Of a DNA stretch of 64,000 bases, positions 11,011-21,408 are shown one piece after another (position 1 is the first letter of the stretch; each line of letters begins with the position of its first letter). This DNA comes from Tigriopus japonicus (Eukaryota; Arthropoda; Copepoda; Harpacticoida; Harpacticidae). The stretch is from positions 4,492,358 through 4,556,357 of the forward strand of contig CM021321.1 in assembly GCA_010645155.1 (NCBI GenBank), read 5' to 3'. The position numbers were made by a program, and so were the translations under genes. Under the pieces are notes generated by a model. It did no database searches, was not told where the DNA came from, and saw nothing but the letters and a program-made list of their open reading frames with translations.

Positions 11011-11878
11011 GGGGCCTATGTTACGAAAGATCGAGGTCCGACTGGACACTCGTAAATTCTGTGACAAGACATTGACTTCAAGAAAAAGAAAGCCATTATT
11101 TTTTGCATAATTTCAAGTACTCTGTACTCAATTTCAATAATTTTCTGCAATAATTAGCCTTACCGGTTGCAAATATAAGGCTGATTTATAAATTTTAGTG
11201 AAAATCGACTCAATGGGGCCTTTAATGATTTTCAAGACTTGACTGGCAATCTTAACCTCCGCACAAATTGTGCGGATTCAGAGAATAACAGAGTGTCCGA
11301 CTCGCCAAAAATTTACGAGTCAAGGAGGTGCGAATTTTGGTGTCCGACTGGACATATTAGTAGCAGGCAGTTGCAAGTTTTCACGATGCACACACGTACA
11401 TTTGAGCTTTTATTTTTCTGATCATGATGGACATGCACGAGTTCTGTCTCGGATGATCGCTCGCCAGGGGTGCCATAATTATGATTTGTTAAGAGAAAAC
11501 GGGAATCGAAGCAAGAAGCTAGACATTTGATGGTAAGTGGCAGTCCTGACGTTTCTTGAACACAAGCTGAATGCGAATCTCCCGCTTAGAACTAGAAGTC
11601 AATGATTTACGACAAAACATTGATATTCTTTTGAACATAGATTAGATGACATTTAAGTGTATTAAAAGCGGCCCAAAATGTCTAACTAAGTATACTTAAA
11701 TTAGCATTTATGATGCAAGGCGTCTCCCTATTCTACCTCGTGCCGAAAATTTCGAAGACTTTGTGTTGGCTCTTGAAAATGTTGCATACCGTAGCTGAAT
11801 ACCATGCTATCTATAAAAGAATAGTCCATGGTTTCGCACAAAATTTACAAGTGTCCGATGTTTCGTAACATAGGCCCC
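11011..11878. mobile_element. 868 bp non-autonomous element with ~50 bp terminal inverted repeats
   Basis: The left end GGGGCCTATGTTACGAAA (11011) is matched by TTTCGTAACATAGGCCCC (ending 11878). The pairing continues inward through CACT(C/T)GTAAATT(C/T)TGTG. The word GTCCGACTGGACA occurs twice inside, and CCGCACAAATTGTGCGG near 11260 is a perfect palindrome. The short open frames inside match no transposase I know. No target duplication is clear, so the superfamily is open. Confidence 0.75.
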
Positions 11879-11879
11879 T

Positions 11880-13030
11880 GGTTGCAGATTTCCATGGATT
11901 TCGTAGCGTAGACGTACTTGTCAAATCATAAAAGCTTAGACTTGCAAACTTTTTCCACTTTTCTTGCGCTTTTTTTAACTTTCTAAAATCTTTTTTTCTT
12001 TATTTTTTCTACTTTTTTCTTTGCTTTACTCATGATCCTCCTACAAAAATTTTTAACAACTTTTTTCTTTGCTTTACTCATGATCCTCCTACAAAAGTTT
12101 TTTAACAAGATACATTACGGATACATCACACTGCAATAAACATATGTTCGTTCATAGGTGGAGCCTATTAGTCTCTTGTCCTCAAAGGAACATTCATGTG
12201 ATGATCCCTGCAACGCTGTGGAACAAAAATGTTAGCCTCCCTTTGAGCCTTGCCTTATAATAAAGTGTTTCAATCCATGGGGTTGGAGTCTTTAAAGAAG
12301 AAGAGGATGGAATATAAGCTGACCCTAGCCAAGGATCACGATCTCCTTGCCTTAACTCAAAAGTAGAGACGGGTAAAAAGTGTAAAAAGATTTTTGTTAA
12401 CATAAACACATTTATTTGCCTTTTTGTATTTTCCGGCTTTATTTGCACGATTTATTTACAATTTCGGCCTAAAATGAACAAATTGTTGAGAGTTTGCTAT
12501 TTCTTCTTTGAAAATGTTTACTTTGGAAGATTTTTTTCAAATTTTCAACTAAATCTGATTTTACGTCTCTTAGTGTAGGTTAGCATAGTATTGATTACTA
12601 CTACTTCAATATCTAAATTTTCCTCTTCAAGTTTGAAAAAACAAGCAGATGACAAGAAAATATCTGAAGCTTTTTGTTTCAGAAATTTCAGTTTTTTTGC
12701 GAATTTTTTGAATTTTATTTGCGCTTTTATGATTTTTATTTGCGCTTTTGACCTTTATCTGCATTTTATTTTACTATTTTGGGCTGATTTTTGTGCAACT
12801 TTTGGTAACCAAAAGCTTCTTTTGATTTGCACTTTTTGCCCGTCCCCACTCATAAGATTTAAAACAACAATTGCCTTTCAATGGCTCAACTTTTGTTTGC
12901 CTATTTATTGGGAACCCAGTGTTCTCCTACCTAAATCTGTTAGCTGTTATCATTGGATTCTCGCTTCTCACTAATTTTTTGACGTCGTTTAATTAATATG
13001 GGCTGATTTCAGTGCGAGCTTCATTTGTAA
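11880..13030. other. T-rich gene-free stretch with a 48 bp tandem duplication
   Basis: A segment at 12013-12060 (TTCTTTGCTTTACTCATGAT and following bases) is repeated once at 12061-12107. The rest is rich in TTTGCGCTTTT-like words that also occur loosely near 35500, 36680 and 50230, and may be relic repeat. An open frame at 12591-12974 is low complexity and is not called. Confidence 0.5.
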
Positions 13031-13112
13031 GGCTCGGATAAAGTTGTTAAATGCAACTTGGACCAAAAATTGCAACCTCAGGCCAAAAAAAGCAACAACT
13101 TTATCCGAGCCC
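13031..13112. mobile_element. 82 bp hairpin MITE
   Basis: GGCTCGGATAAAGTTGTT at 13031 is followed 46 bp later by its exact reverse complement, ending at 13112. The loop also has two TGCAAC words. It lies just 3' of secreted-protein gene 3. No other copy was seen in this window. Confidence 0.75.
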
Positions 13113-13260
13113 TACTCGTTTGTTTCTGATCTGAAATGCTTAAAATTTGAGACGTAGTGTTTACTCATACTCAAATTTTTACTCTTACTTAAATCCGCCA
13201 AAACGTTCTTGCATAGTCATGGATGGTGTAAACAATGAGAAATATGGAGAAATATTGTAT

Positions 13261-13266
13261 TTTATT
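13261..13266 (-). promoter_or_regulatory. Poly(A) signal of secreted-protein gene 3
   Basis: AATAAA on the minus strand, about 32 bases after the stop codon at 13298-13300. Confidence 0.6.
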
Positions 13267-13297
13267 ACAACAAAAATTCATTTACATAACTCTCAGA

Positions 13298-15751
13298 TTA
13301 TATTTTGGTAGCCTGAAGAACATTTTCCACCTGAAAGGACTGAGCCGTGAAAGTTGGATTGTCTATATTTCGTCGATGGGTCCGACCCAAACAAATGGTG
13401 AAGTTGTTGCCTACACCCACACCCTGTGAAAAAAATGAACTCGTTATATGAATATAATGAACTACTATGCATTCAGTGATTTATGGGAAGATTATCATAT
13501 GAGGTTTTAAATCACTGAAAAGTAAGAACTTTTATTCATTCCAAAAAATAAAGCTTCAGTTTAATGAGTATTTGAGTTACTATTAGAACTGTAAGTTCGA
13601 CGCAAAAAGCAGCATGGTCACTAAATGGTTTGAAATGTTTTGCTTGAACAACCTTAACTCCTATAAAGTTGTGTCCCACTTGCAAAGAAACATTATTTTG
13701 TACTTCTCCTTTTCATCTGCAATGAAAAATGACTTATTTTTTTATAATATTTATTGACTTTTTAAGAGTGAGAAGCTCGGAAATTAGGTGCCCTAACTCA
13801 AATGTCTCAAGAATACCCAAGTATCGAACAAATAGCCATTCTTGAGCATAGTCTTTGTACGTAAGCTGCGTTTAAAAGTAAAAAGTCATCTGATGTACTA
13901 AAACCATACTCGAGGATGGCTATTTAAACTATACCTGGGTGTATATGAACCATTTGAATTAGTGCACCTAACATCCGACCTAAAGTTGATCTTGTTTAAC
14001 ATTTTATGAGCATTGAGATTTGTTTCGGAACATTTTGGTGATTTATGGTCAAAATTCAAGGTCAATGGAACCTTAGAGTATAGGTCATTGTTGAGGGTTT
14101 TTGGAAGTGTACCGGGCATTGCAATGAAATTCGGACACTTTGACTCGGCAATTTCGACAAGATCTACTTCAGCAACCTGGTGAATGTCACGTCTGGTACT
14201 CACAGTACTTGTTGTCAGGAGGTATATGTACTCACCTATTCAATGTAGTCACAGTCAGCTGCAATGATGGCCTCAAGGCACTTCCTGAAGGTCTTTTTGC
14301 ACAAGCATTTGCACACCTTGACGACGTAGTCCTGGTCCATGCTGTCCCAGTGCTCGCTGACCGCAGCCTTAAGGGCGTCAACATTTGGGTGGCGGACAGA
14401 GCAGGCCTTTGCCTCAATGTGCGGCCAGAATGCGAAGTCCAATGGGTTTGCACCTGGAGAGTACGGTGGCCACATTGACTTTGGCCAAAAATCCATGATG
14501 TCAAACTGGGCAGTGAGGAAGTTCTGGGCAGCCTTGAAGGTGTGGTCGGGAGCCCCATCATGCTGGAGGACGACATTGGCTCCTGGTTGGCCTGGCCCCA
14601 CGGGATGAGCTTCTCCCTCAGGATGTGGACGTAATCAGCCGCAGTCGGCCGGTATCCAGTCGGGAACCAATGGAGTGGCATGACAAGGCCGTTTGAGGCC
14701 AGGAATCCCAGGGACATTACACTGGCTGGATGCTTGGTTGTTGTGTGAGTATTATCAACCTCCCCAAACGTGAGGTACCGGTCATTTCTCCTGTTTCTCA
14801 CAGGGTCAACTGTCCATGTCTTCTCGTCACTGAAAATGATGACCCGCCCTGCTTGGGCTGACTTCAAATTGTTGAGAAGTCCTTGGCAACGTTGGAGATG
14901 GGACTCCTTGATTGCTGGGGTGAGCAATGGCCTTTCCAGCCTCACCAGGGACTTTCCACCCATGCTCCTGACTGTCCTTGACATCGTGGAGGCAGACACA
15001 CCCATGTCGACTGCGTGCTTGGTCAATGACTTCAGTGGCGCAACCTCGACAGCCCTCTTGACCTCATTGTTGTCCAGAATCGGTTTCTTTCCACTGCCAG
15101 GCTTCCTGTTGAGTTCCTCCCGTCCTTTCACGTTGTAAACTGTCGCCCTTGACACTCCCAATTGCCTTGCGACCTTGGTGGGTGGCACTCCATTGTCAAG
15201 GAGCGCGCGAATCCTGATCCGGTTGTCACTTTCCAAGTCCTCTAATTCTAAGCACTTACAGATTTGTGCTTTGTTTACTAAATATTTGTTGCTCCTTGCC
15301 ATAATATCTCTGACAGTTATTTTATGGTCTAATCACAAAACCTATTAGTTTATTCATCAAGGTTGTAAAAATTAAGTGTCTAAATTTCATTGCAATGCCC
15401 GGTAGTTGAAGCATACAAGAAGCATTCTTCTATGCCCCCAAAAACCATCAACAACTGACCTATTATTTTATCTGGCTCAATGTGTATTCTCACCTCAAGG
15501 AACTCTTGTGTGAAGCGTCCATTAGCTAACTCCACCAATCCATTGGTGTCTCGCTCTGCGTAATCCGTAGCACAAGTCTCCTCAGTAGCCGGAGTAGTGA
15601 TTGGAGTGAATGTGATTTGACCTCTTCGAGAACCGTGAGAGCCGTGAAACCCATGGGATCGTCTGGCATCCACATGTTGGATCCCAATGTTTGCAATCAG
15701 AACAAAGGTGACTATAAGAGCAAAGGAAACCGGAGAGTAGTTCGAATTCAT
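13298..15751 (-). CDS. Small secreted protein, tandem family member 3 (two exons, 127 aa)
   Basis: Exon 1 is 15751-15494 (donor GAG|GTGAG). Exon 2 is 13423-13298 (acceptor TTTTTTCACAG, stop TAA). The intron is phase 0. The signal peptide is about residues 1-29, ending HVDA then RR, followed by a His/Gly/Ser/Arg-rich linker (SHGFHGSHGSRRGQ). The core reads TPATEETCATDYAERDTNGL and GRFTQEFLE, then GVGVGNNFTICLGRTHRRN. Cysteines are at 60 and 97. A complete mariner element (14112-15402) sits in the intron, its right end only 91 bases from the donor, yet both coding exons are intact. TATATAAAAGG lies upstream and AATAAA lies downstream. The function is unknown. Confidence 0.87.
14112..15402 (-). 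mobile_element. Complete mariner-type (Tc1/mariner superfamily) transposon, 1291 bp
   Basis: The left end CCGGGCATTGCAATGAAATT (14112) is matched by the reverse complement of the right end (15402). The inverted repeats are about 31 bp with a few mismatches. A TA dinucleotide flanks both sides (14110-14111 and 15403-15404), as expected for this superfamily. The transposase gene fills 15302-14236 on the minus strand. The insertion lies wholly in the intron of secreted-protein gene 3. Confidence 0.95.
14236..15302 (-). pseudogene. Mariner-type transposase (DD39D), broken by one frameshift
   Basis: The frame opens at the ATG at 15300-15302. It has an N-terminal helix-turn-helix (NGVPPTKVARQLGVSRATVY, about residues 36-56) and the first catalytic Asp in IIFSDEKTW. 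Around 14582-14586 the frame is lost; the rest continues in another frame with LQHDGAPDHT (second Asp) and PYSPGANPLDFAFWPHIE (third Asp), ending at a stop at 14236-14238. Thirty-nine residues separate the second and third Asp. A one-base loss in a short G/C run explains the break; no other damage is visible. Total length is about 355 codons, normal for the family. The copy cannot make a full transposase as it stands. It looks young. Confidence 0.92.
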
Positions 15752-15792
15752 GATGTTGATGGTAACTGTCTGCCGAGGCTCTTTATGTCGTA

Positions 15793-15804
15793 CCTTTTAT
15801 ATAC
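15793..15804 (-). promoter_or_regulatory. TATA box of secreted-protein gene 3
   Basis: On the minus strand the sequence reads GTATATAAAAGG, about 45-50 bases upstream of the ATG at 15751. A CAGACAGTT-type start region lies between. Confidence 0.72.
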
Positions 15805-16247
15805 GCGTCGTGTTTTTAGTTGTGGCGTATGTTATAATCATATGGCAACAGACTGATGAGTTTCCGAGTTTCCTGAGCCTTGGGAAATTCCCAAACCTTT
15901 TCATAGATATTCATTTCAATTCTAGAGCAATCCTGTATTTCGAACAATGAATAGAAAACACATGTAAAACGAATCTAAAGAACGGGAACCAACTCGTTTC
16001 ATCCAGTGTTGTTTTGGGGTATTAGATTCAGATAGAAATTGCAACGTAGCAAAAAATCATGACCAAATTGGAAACAAAACCCATGAATGAAATATTATAT
16101 TGATGTACTTTTATGCATGCCTAATTTTGTAATACTGATATGATTTCAGAATTGGCATTGTTTTATGACGGGGTAAACAATGAGTTTCTTGATAAGAACA
16201 TCAAAATTTAAAACAATAAAAAAGAAAACTGTAAGATAAGTGATGGG

Positions 16248-17185
16248 TAGGGCTGAATATTTTAGGTTTTACATAAAAACCTAGGTTTTAACCTAAAACG
16301 CCTTTTTTGGGCAATTTTTACCTAAAAATAAGTTTCCAACCTAAAATTAACTTTTTTCTCGCATTTTTCAGGAAATTTTTACCTAAAACTAAGTTTTCAA
16401 CCTAAAATTAACTTTTTTCTCACCCTAAAGTCATTTGACTACGCCCACTTGAAAATTACCCCAGTGTCTTTAAAACAAAAAAAAAGGAAGAAAGTAGAAG
16501 AGTGGGAGCCACAATGTTTTTCATCTCAACAACATACCGAATTAGCTTTATCAGGTGGTTTCAGGCCGACATTTTGCCAATTAAGGGCGCTCACTGTCAT
16601 TTTTTGAAGTTATATTTTTCTCTCGTCTCGTTTTCAGTCATTTCATCTCGTTTTTAGGGCGCAAATTTTCAATTTCTTTTTTTTTAAGTCGAAAATTTTT
16701 TAAACTCGTTTTTAGGTCAAAAATTTCTGAACTCGTTTTAAGGTCGAAAATTTCTGAACTCGTTTTAAGGTCAAAAATTTCCGATCTCCGTGTTTAGGTC
16801 GACAATTTTCGGTCTCATTTTAGGTCAAAAATTGCCGATCTCCTTTTTTGGGTCGACAATTTTTGATCTGGGTTTTTTGGTCGCATTTTTGCCACTTTCT
16901 GCCATATTCTACCGCTTAACAAATTTCACTGGCACAAACTTTTCTATACTGGCATTTTCCCCCACTGCCAAATAAAATTTTCATTGCCTTTGTCTCTGCT
17001 CAACTGCTTTTACTCTTGCCAAGAGTAAAGTGCTGAAAAACAATAGATAAAAGGCAAAATTTGGTCTGAAAAGCCACTGTAAAAGGTGTAATCTATTCAA
17101 CCTAAAAAAAACCTAAAACGTAGTTTTGGGCAACCTAATTATGTCATAATTTGCCCAAAAAGTTAACCTAAAATATTCAGCCCTA
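16248..17185. mobile_element. 938 bp non-autonomous hAT-type transposon
   Basis: Inverted ends TAGGGCTGAATATTTTAGGT are exact on both sides. They are flanked by a perfect 8 bp target duplication GTGATGGG (16240-16247 and 17186-17193). TAGGG-type ends with an 8 bp duplication identify the hAT superfamily. Inside are AACCTAAAA-type words near both ends and a run of ~31 bp units (CTCGTTTTAAGGTCGAAAAT and variants) at about 16616-16874. There is no transposase frame, so it would depend on one supplied elsewhere. Confidence 0.9.
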
Positions 17186-17444
17186 GTGATGGGGAAAGCT
17201 TTGAAATAGAAGAAAAGAAAGACAAATATTAAGCGAATGAGCTTTTTTCGTTGAATAAGCACAAAAAAATATTTGTTAAAAAGAAAATGTCGAATACTCT
17301 TGTACAAAGTCTTATCCAATACTTTTTTACGATTCGACGAATGAATGATTTTTTTTCTCCAATCTGCAAGAATTTGGAGGAGCCTTGTTAGCGTGAAAAC
17401 TGTTCAAGCGAGGGTGACTTCGCAATGATTGAGTCACTCTACGG

Positions 17445-17693
17445 TAAGGGTTGGCAACCATTTTTGTGTCAAGGCCCACCAAATTTGGTTTGGACAAGTC
17501 GGGGCCCACCATAAAGATGGTGACAGGTTCGTGGGCCCACAAATTAGCAATCAGAGACCTCAGGGCCCACAAGTACAGTACTATGGATGTCTCTTGAACC
17601 CATTATTTCGGACTTTCCCCATTGCCCGTGGGCCCACCAACGATTACCCTTGGGTCCACATGTGGGCCGCGGCCCACCGGTTGCCGACCCCAG
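17445..17693. mobile_element. 249 bp hAT-type MITE with perfect target duplication
   Basis: Ends TAAGGGTTGGCAACC and GGTTGCCGACCCCAG are imperfect inverses. They are flanked by the 8 bp duplication CTCTACGG at 17437-17444 and 17694-17701. The interior is full of GGGCCCACC words. Relatives are at 7022-7253 and 44877-45118; this is the best preserved copy. Confidence 0.88.
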
Positions 17694-17701
17694 CTCTACG
17701 G

Positions 17702-18238
17702 TATGTTGAGTTAGGCAATGGACAATAACTATTACTTAGGCCTTTTTGTGGATGGAAGTATTTTGCATTATTGGCTCAACGTTGTGAGCACATGTGTTCC
17801 AAAGCTGAACATATTTTTTACAAAGAAATCTAGCCTCGCTGCCACTGTATCGAGAGGTTTAAATGGTACCTTTCATTGTTAGTTCAGCATATTTTTTCGT
17901 TCTTGTTGGATTGAGATTTTTTCATCCGGTAAAATGCTTGACTCCAAGCATTTGGATAGCAACAATTACTGGTCGTTTTGAAGTTTCCACCGCTTAACTG
18001 AATTTCGAATAAACGAATAAGACAAGTAAAAAGCTAGGAACTACATTTATAAAGGCTTCCCTTAAGTGAAGTACCTTAATATCTCAGTTATGTTGGTGGA
18101 GGAATCAACCTATTCAGCGATAATTTTCGAGCCTTAGGGAGGGACTACCGTTCACGTTAGGGACCAGAAGACAAGGCTAGTCCTCAAGGGACCAAATGGG
18201 GTTGACAGTCCAGGTTTGGCAATACCTAACACTACTTT
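17702..18238. other. Gene-free stretch
   Basis: It lies between the hAT MITE and a dispersed repeat. I see no gene and no further repeat in it. Confidence 0.45.
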
Positions 18239-18482
18239 CAAGGGCCAGGTTTTCGAAAAATGTTGCATTTTAAGACCAATGGCATGGGTATTATATGTTG
18301 AAGAGCTTTGCAGGGTAATTGCAAAACACAAAAAGAAATTGGAAACTTGCAATTGAAGAAATAGTTTCGTTTTGTATTTTATTGCCACAAGAACATGTCA
18401 TTTCTGGCCATCTGTTAATTCCAGGCGTTCCTGATTCAAAAGTTCGGAAGATGCTCTTCATTTTATGAACACAGTTTTGGAA
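18239..18482. repeat. Dispersed ~245 bp repeat, copy 1
   Basis: Blocks such as TTAAGACCAATGGCATGG and GGCGTTCCTGATTCAAAAGT occur in the same order at 29656-29895, with strong divergence between them. The class is unknown; no terminal repeats were seen. Confidence 0.7.
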
Positions 18483-18830
18483 ACGAGCCATAAAATAGAA
18501 TTATTTTGCATAGTTTAAAGATGTTTCGAAGCAGCCTTCTGCAGGTAAGATTTAATTAAAAAGCGATAAAAACTTGTCTGACCTCGAAAAAAAATTCCAA
18601 TTTAGTCAAAGGTACGCCCAAAACAAAGCTCTAAAGTTGTGTTCAATTTCGCAACACTTAAGCAACATACCATTTTTGAGCAGTTCAAAAGCATTTTGGC
18701 ATTTTGTAGCATGTTTGGTTTGTACTTGAAAAGATAATAGTAATTTAGATAATAAAACAAACCTATTTTATACTTTGAAGGAAAAAGTAGTCTTGAATGT
18801 ATTAGGTTGCAATGTTAATGGTGACATGTT

Positions 18831-18836
18831 TTTATT
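18831..18836 (-). promoter_or_regulatory. Poly(A) signal of secreted-protein gene 4
   Basis: AATAAA on the minus strand, about 27 bases after the stop codon at 18863-18865. Confidence 0.6.
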
Positions 18837-18862
18837 GACATAATTTTGACATTTGTGTTTAA

Positions 18863-21352
18863 TTACACCTCTTCTTGAATCTTGGAAGCTTTCAAAACGG
18901 TGTCCACTTGAAAATTTTTGACCTTGAAAACCATGGTTTCGGAATTGCGACGTCGCATGCGGCCAAAGCAAACTGTAAAGTTATTTCCCACACCCACGTT
19001 CTAAAAAAATGAAACAAATGAGAACAATTAGGAAATTGTTGGTTATCAATCTTACCTATGAAGTAGAAAAGAGTTGTATTAAGCGCGTAGTTATAATTGC
19101 AAGTAACACTTGGATTGTTGGCACAAGTGTTTCCTCTGACTATGCAAAAGGTCCTTTAGATTCAGAGTAGAGAACGGCTCATGGTCTACCTAAAAAGCCG
19201 ATTGTGTAAGTTGTTTTAAACATTCCATTTTTCAATCTTGTTCGAATTGTCATGCCTCGTTAATCTTTTTGAGCATAACTTGACTTTTGAGTATCCTCAG
19301 ACTGGATTCATTAACAAAAGACGTGAAAGCATATGATTCTTTAACGGATTCTTTCACGGGCTAATAGAATACATGGTACAAATGTTTTGAACATGGTTTC
19401 TAATTCAATTCTTGTTTTTCATTGCTGTGTTTTCACACTTCCAAAGGAATAAAAGCCAACGCCTCAAATTTAAAAAGATTTACAAATTATTTTTCATACA
19501 TCTCATGGTGTTTTTCACGGAAGTTCCTACATTTTGCATAATTTTTTTACTTCAATTTTTTTCGCCAAATTAGCCATGACTTGGACAAAATTATCTTTTA
19601 AAAAAAATGAAATGTTTGGTCTCCACCAAAATTATAAAATGAGTTTAAATAAGAACAACAATATGCCCTCTCCTTAAAATGAAATCTTTATACGCGTTTC
19701 AGAACTTCACGTTAATTAAACACACCAAGTTGTTGTTGTTGTTGTTGTTGTTTATTTCGGGGATTTGTGTATTAGAACAAAAGTTTGGTTGGGACCAATC
19801 CCCAGGTTTCCCATAAACCATGCAACCATGAGTCATGGACGGATGGACATGGAAGTTACAATCTTTGAACGTTTATTGCGTCTTTTCTCTTCTAGGAGAT
19901 TATAAAAAGGGTGCAAATTTCCAGCAAATGCAGTTTTGGGTGCAAAGAGGGATTTTCCAATAATCAATTCATTTGCGTTTTTAGGGCGAAATAAAAACCC
20001 AAAACTTCTACCAAAACACGAGATTAGAAAATCAAAAATGTCGATAGAAAATACGAAGCAAGTTTTGAGTTTGTGCTCCATTTATGGCTTTTTTATTTGC
20101 CCAATTTCAACGCCCTCTTATGCATACTCATTTTCAATTGTTTTACAGACTGGACGGAAATGGAAGATAACGTCCTCTAAGACCAAACCTAGGCGTTTTG
20201 AGCACAAAAATAAAGGAAACCATAAACAACTCCATCTATTGATGGAAAAGGATTCTGGAGCTTGGAACCAATACCGAGGCGAGGCACTCCTGACATGTTT
20301 GGGTAAGAATCTGTCCTAAACCGACTAGTTTCCGTTTCCTGAGAATGTTTTTATGAACAGATTAAATCTCTAAATACTTGCCTCTTTTGGGCTTATGCTT
20401 CCATGTTTCTGCGTTAGCCAGACGCGTTGGCTTGGAGCAGCTTGTGGAAGCACTGTTTTGGGTGGGTGAACAAGATTGTTCTTCGTATATATCAGCATAA
20501 CATTGACAGAGTTGATTTAAATAAAGTTGCTAAAAAGTAATTAAATTGCTTGTTCATGCGGCCAATGCCTGTTTTTCAGTTTCAACTTCAGAGTTGTGAC
20601 GTTAGAGGTCCCAGTGGGGCTAGGAATCTCCCTCACTGTAAGTGGGGCCAAGCTTGAGGGCTAACAGAGAAATGTCACTCCAGTACAGTCAGTAGAGATC
20701 TGTTTTGAACACACTTCATTGCTCTGGCAGCAAGGGTGTCAAGTGACTTGATTCATTATACATTGCTCTTGTTCAACCAAAGCAGCTGAATGAGCAATTT
20801 TGCCACTGGCTCTCTAAAATAGCAAGTTCGGGTTGTGAATAATGTAGCTTAGGGTGTTCAACGTCAAATCCCATCGCACACACAGTGCAGGCTTGGTGAC
20901 TCCCAAATATTTTCGGGAGTGTCATTTCTCTGTTGGCCCTCTTGGTCAAGCCGTCTTGGATTCCAGCCATTCCAGCGCAGAGAGACAAATCAACTAATTG
21001 CTAGCTAACAACTTTGGGAATTGCTAAGGAGAGTCAGCCTTGCCTTTTTGTGGGTTCTTTCACGGCATTCAACTGATTTGCCAGAAATCTGCACTTCTCA
21101 TCATTTTTTTTTTCAAGTGAATGTTACCTCAAGGAAATCTTGCGTGAAGCGACGTTTCAACTCCACCAAACCGTTATTGTCCCGATCTTCATAATCAGCG
21201 GCACAAGTCTCTTCCGTAGCTGGATTCGTAATGGCGAGGAACAAGGTTCGACTTCCTCGAGGGCCTCGAATTCTTCTGGCATTTGTACCTCCAAAAACCA
21301 TGACTAGCACGATCAAGAGGGTCCAACAGATCGTGGAACACTTTGATTTCAT
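18863..21352 (-). CDS. Small secreted protein, tandem family member 4 (two exons, 120 aa)
   Basis: Exon 1 is 21352-21128 (donor GAG|GTAAC). Exon 2 is 19000-18863 (acceptor T-run then TAG, stop TAA). The intron is phase 0. The signal peptide is about residues 1-25, ending GGTNA then RR, with a short basic linker (RRIRGPRGSR). The core reads NPATEETCAADYEDRDNNGL and KRRFTQDFLE, then NVGVGNNFTVCFGRMRRRN. Cysteines are at 50 and 86, 36 apart against 37 in the other copies. It is the shortest member because the linker is shorter. The 2.1 kb intron contains a (GTT) microsatellite and a fold-back element. The function is unknown. Confidence 0.86.
19729..19752 (+). repeat. (GTT)n microsatellite
   Basis: About eight GTT units in the intron of secreted-protein gene 4, followed by TTTATTTCGG. 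Such a simple run is often the tail of a non-LTR element, but I cannot show one here. Confidence 0.85.
20612..20970. repeat. Fold-back element with ~60 bp imperfect arms
   Basis: GGGGCTAGGAATCTCC and AGGGCTAACAGAGAAATG on the left (20612-20676) pair with GTCATTTCTCTGTTGGCCCT and GGATTCCAGCC on the right (20912-20970). It lies in the intron of secreted-protein gene 4. The borders are approximate and no target duplication was identified. Confidence 0.6.
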
Positions 21353-21408
21353 GATGTTTTAGTTGAGGATAAGATCACTAGTGTACTGTTGATTGTCGAC
21401 AAAGATTT

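Noticed and set aside
12591..12974. 127-codon Phe-rich frame
   Set aside because: It is low-complexity T-rich sequence with no domain; similar words recur as repeats elsewhere.
14770..15138. 122-codon open frame on the plus strand
   Set aside because: It is the antisense shadow of the mariner transposase.
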